In this document: piece by piece, positions 6,623 through 7,242 of the stretch
Layout: each line of letters begins with the position of its first letter
Position numbering within the stretch: position 1 is the stretch's first letter
From: CAZLGM01 sp964558875
GTDB lineage: Bacteria > Desulfobacterota > Desulfobulbia > Desulfobulbales > Desulfocapsaceae
Length of the DNA stretch: 7,242 nucleotides
Direction: 5' to 3'
Assembly (NCBI GenBank): GCA_964558875.1
Contig: CAZLGM010000177.1
Location: forward strand, 1 to 7,242
Notes under the pieces: model-generated
Database searches by the model: none
The model's input: the letters and a program-made list of their open reading frames with translations, nothing else
What the model was told of the DNA's origin: nothing
Made by a program: the position numbers and the translations under genes

Positions 6623-7242
6623 TTAGTGGTTATCCCAAAGTTTTAACAGCTCACCGATTCCCTGTTTGGCCAACTCACTCATTGCCTGGAAATTTTCATG
6701 GGGAAACGGTTTACCTTCAGCCGTTGCCTGAATTTCGATCCAGTCACCGTCACCGGACATCACGAAATTGGCATCAACGCTTGCCCGTGAATCTTCGGAG
6801 TAATCCAGATCGAGCAAAGGAACACCATCGACTATGCCAACAGAAACCGCAGCCACCGGCAGAAACTCCGGCATCGTCTCAATCAGTCCTTCTTCCTTCA
6901 GTCTACGCAGTGCGTTTCGAACAGCAATGGCGGCTCCGGTAATCGAAGCCGTGCGGGTACCGCCATCAGCGTTGATCACATCACAATCAACCCTCAGGGT
7001 TCTTTCCCCAATAGTTGTCATATCGACCATCATTCTTAACGATCTTCCGATCAACCGTTGAATCTCATACGTGCGCCCTGACCTGCCGGAAACCGCCTCA
7101 CGCCGGTATCTGCTCGATGTTGCACCAGGCAGCATCCCGTATTCGCCGGTAATCCAACCCTGGCCTGTATCCCGAAGAAAAGGAGGCACCTGCTCTTCAA
7201 TACTGACCGCACAGATCACATGACTATTTCCCATCCTGATCA
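6623..7242 (-). CDS. rph: Ribonuclease PH (5' partial)
   Basis: Phosphate-dependent 3'-to-5' exoribonuclease that trims tRNA precursors and other RNA 3' ends in the cytoplasm, releasing nucleoside diphosphates; it normally forms a hexamer. The gene runs off the window: codons before the ATG at 7234 read IR, giving the conserved LIRMGN strand, so that Met is internal and roughly 35-40 N-terminal residues of a usual ~240 are missing. Numbered from this Met, visible hallmarks are PPFLRDTGQGWITGEYGMLP (17-36), REAVSGRSGRTYEIQRLIGR (45-64), the phosphate-binding DGGTRTASITG (90-100) and LDLDYSEDS (141-149), whose two Asp six residues apart (D142, D148) match the catalytic pair. Nothing visible is damaged. 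It ends in a tandem TAATAA, 6 bases after which the radical SAM gene begins. The rdgB gene often found beside rph is not present downstream. Confidence 0.96.
   Translation of the reverse strand, partial: IRMGNSHVICAVSIEEQVPPFLRDTGQGWITGEYGMLPGATSSRYRREAVSGRSGRTYEIQRLIGRSLRMMVDMTTIGERTLRVDCDVINADGGTRTASITGAAIAVRNALRRLKEEGLIETMPEFLPVAAVSVGIVDGVPLLDLDYSEDSRASVDANFVMSGDGDWIEIQATAEGKPFPHENFQAMSELAKQGIGELLKLWDNH

Noticed and set aside
7232..7234. ATG at 7234 as the true start of rph
   Set aside because: It is the internal Met of the conserved LIRMGN strand; upstream in-frame codons encode IR and the family N-terminus is missing, so the gene continues beyond the window.
1..7242. Mobile element, defence island or CRISPR
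   Set aside because: No transposase, integrase, direct repeats, spacer arrays or terminal inverted repeats were seen; the genes look like stable housekeeping and regulatory chromosomal content.

Overview
This window looks like ordinary chromosomal DNA of a Gram-negative bacterium with intermediate GC content. The gene set fits a sulfate-reducer-type Desulfobacterota (Desulfobulbaceae-like) genome: a HEAT-repeat protein and an HD-GYP protein in one operon, an SplB-like radical SAM protein and an Fbp-type ABC importer. The lineage is inferred from protein character only. There are seven protein-coding genes, and both outer ones are cut by the window edges. I see no rRNA, tRNA, CRISPR array, insertion sequence or phage signature.

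Left block, plus strand (1-1702): the C-terminal part of an ABC-importer permease is followed after 5 bases by its ATPase, an FbpC/PotA-type protein with a C-terminal TOBE-like region. Together they form the membrane and energy half of a periplasmic-binding-protein-dependent importer. Ferric iron is the likeliest substrate, but the family also includes phosphonate, polyamine and sulfate systems. The binding protein must lie upstream, outside the window. This block converges on the rest of the window, with only 12 bases between the opposing stop codons.

Right block, minus strand (7242 down to 1715): five genes read in the same direction. First is ribonuclease PH (rph, 5' end missing), then an SplB-like radical SAM protein, then a small FMN-binding split-barrel protein of the PNPOx/NimA type. 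A 192-base gap follows, with a weak terminator-like hairpin, a 10-base palindrome and a possible 7-codon leader ORF. After the gap come a 597-residue HEAT-repeat protein and a 493-residue HD-GYP protein, separated by one base and so probably translationally coupled.

The most interesting part is the HEAT/HD-GYP pair. By eye, both proteins begin with what looks like the same roughly 130-residue N-terminal module. In one it is joined to a predicted cyclic-di-GMP phosphodiesterase domain and in the other to a helical-repeat scaffold. This suggests a matched enzyme/scaffold signalling pair. The HD-GYP metal ligands are all present, with features pointing to a two-metal rather than three-metal site. 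The functional pairing is inference.
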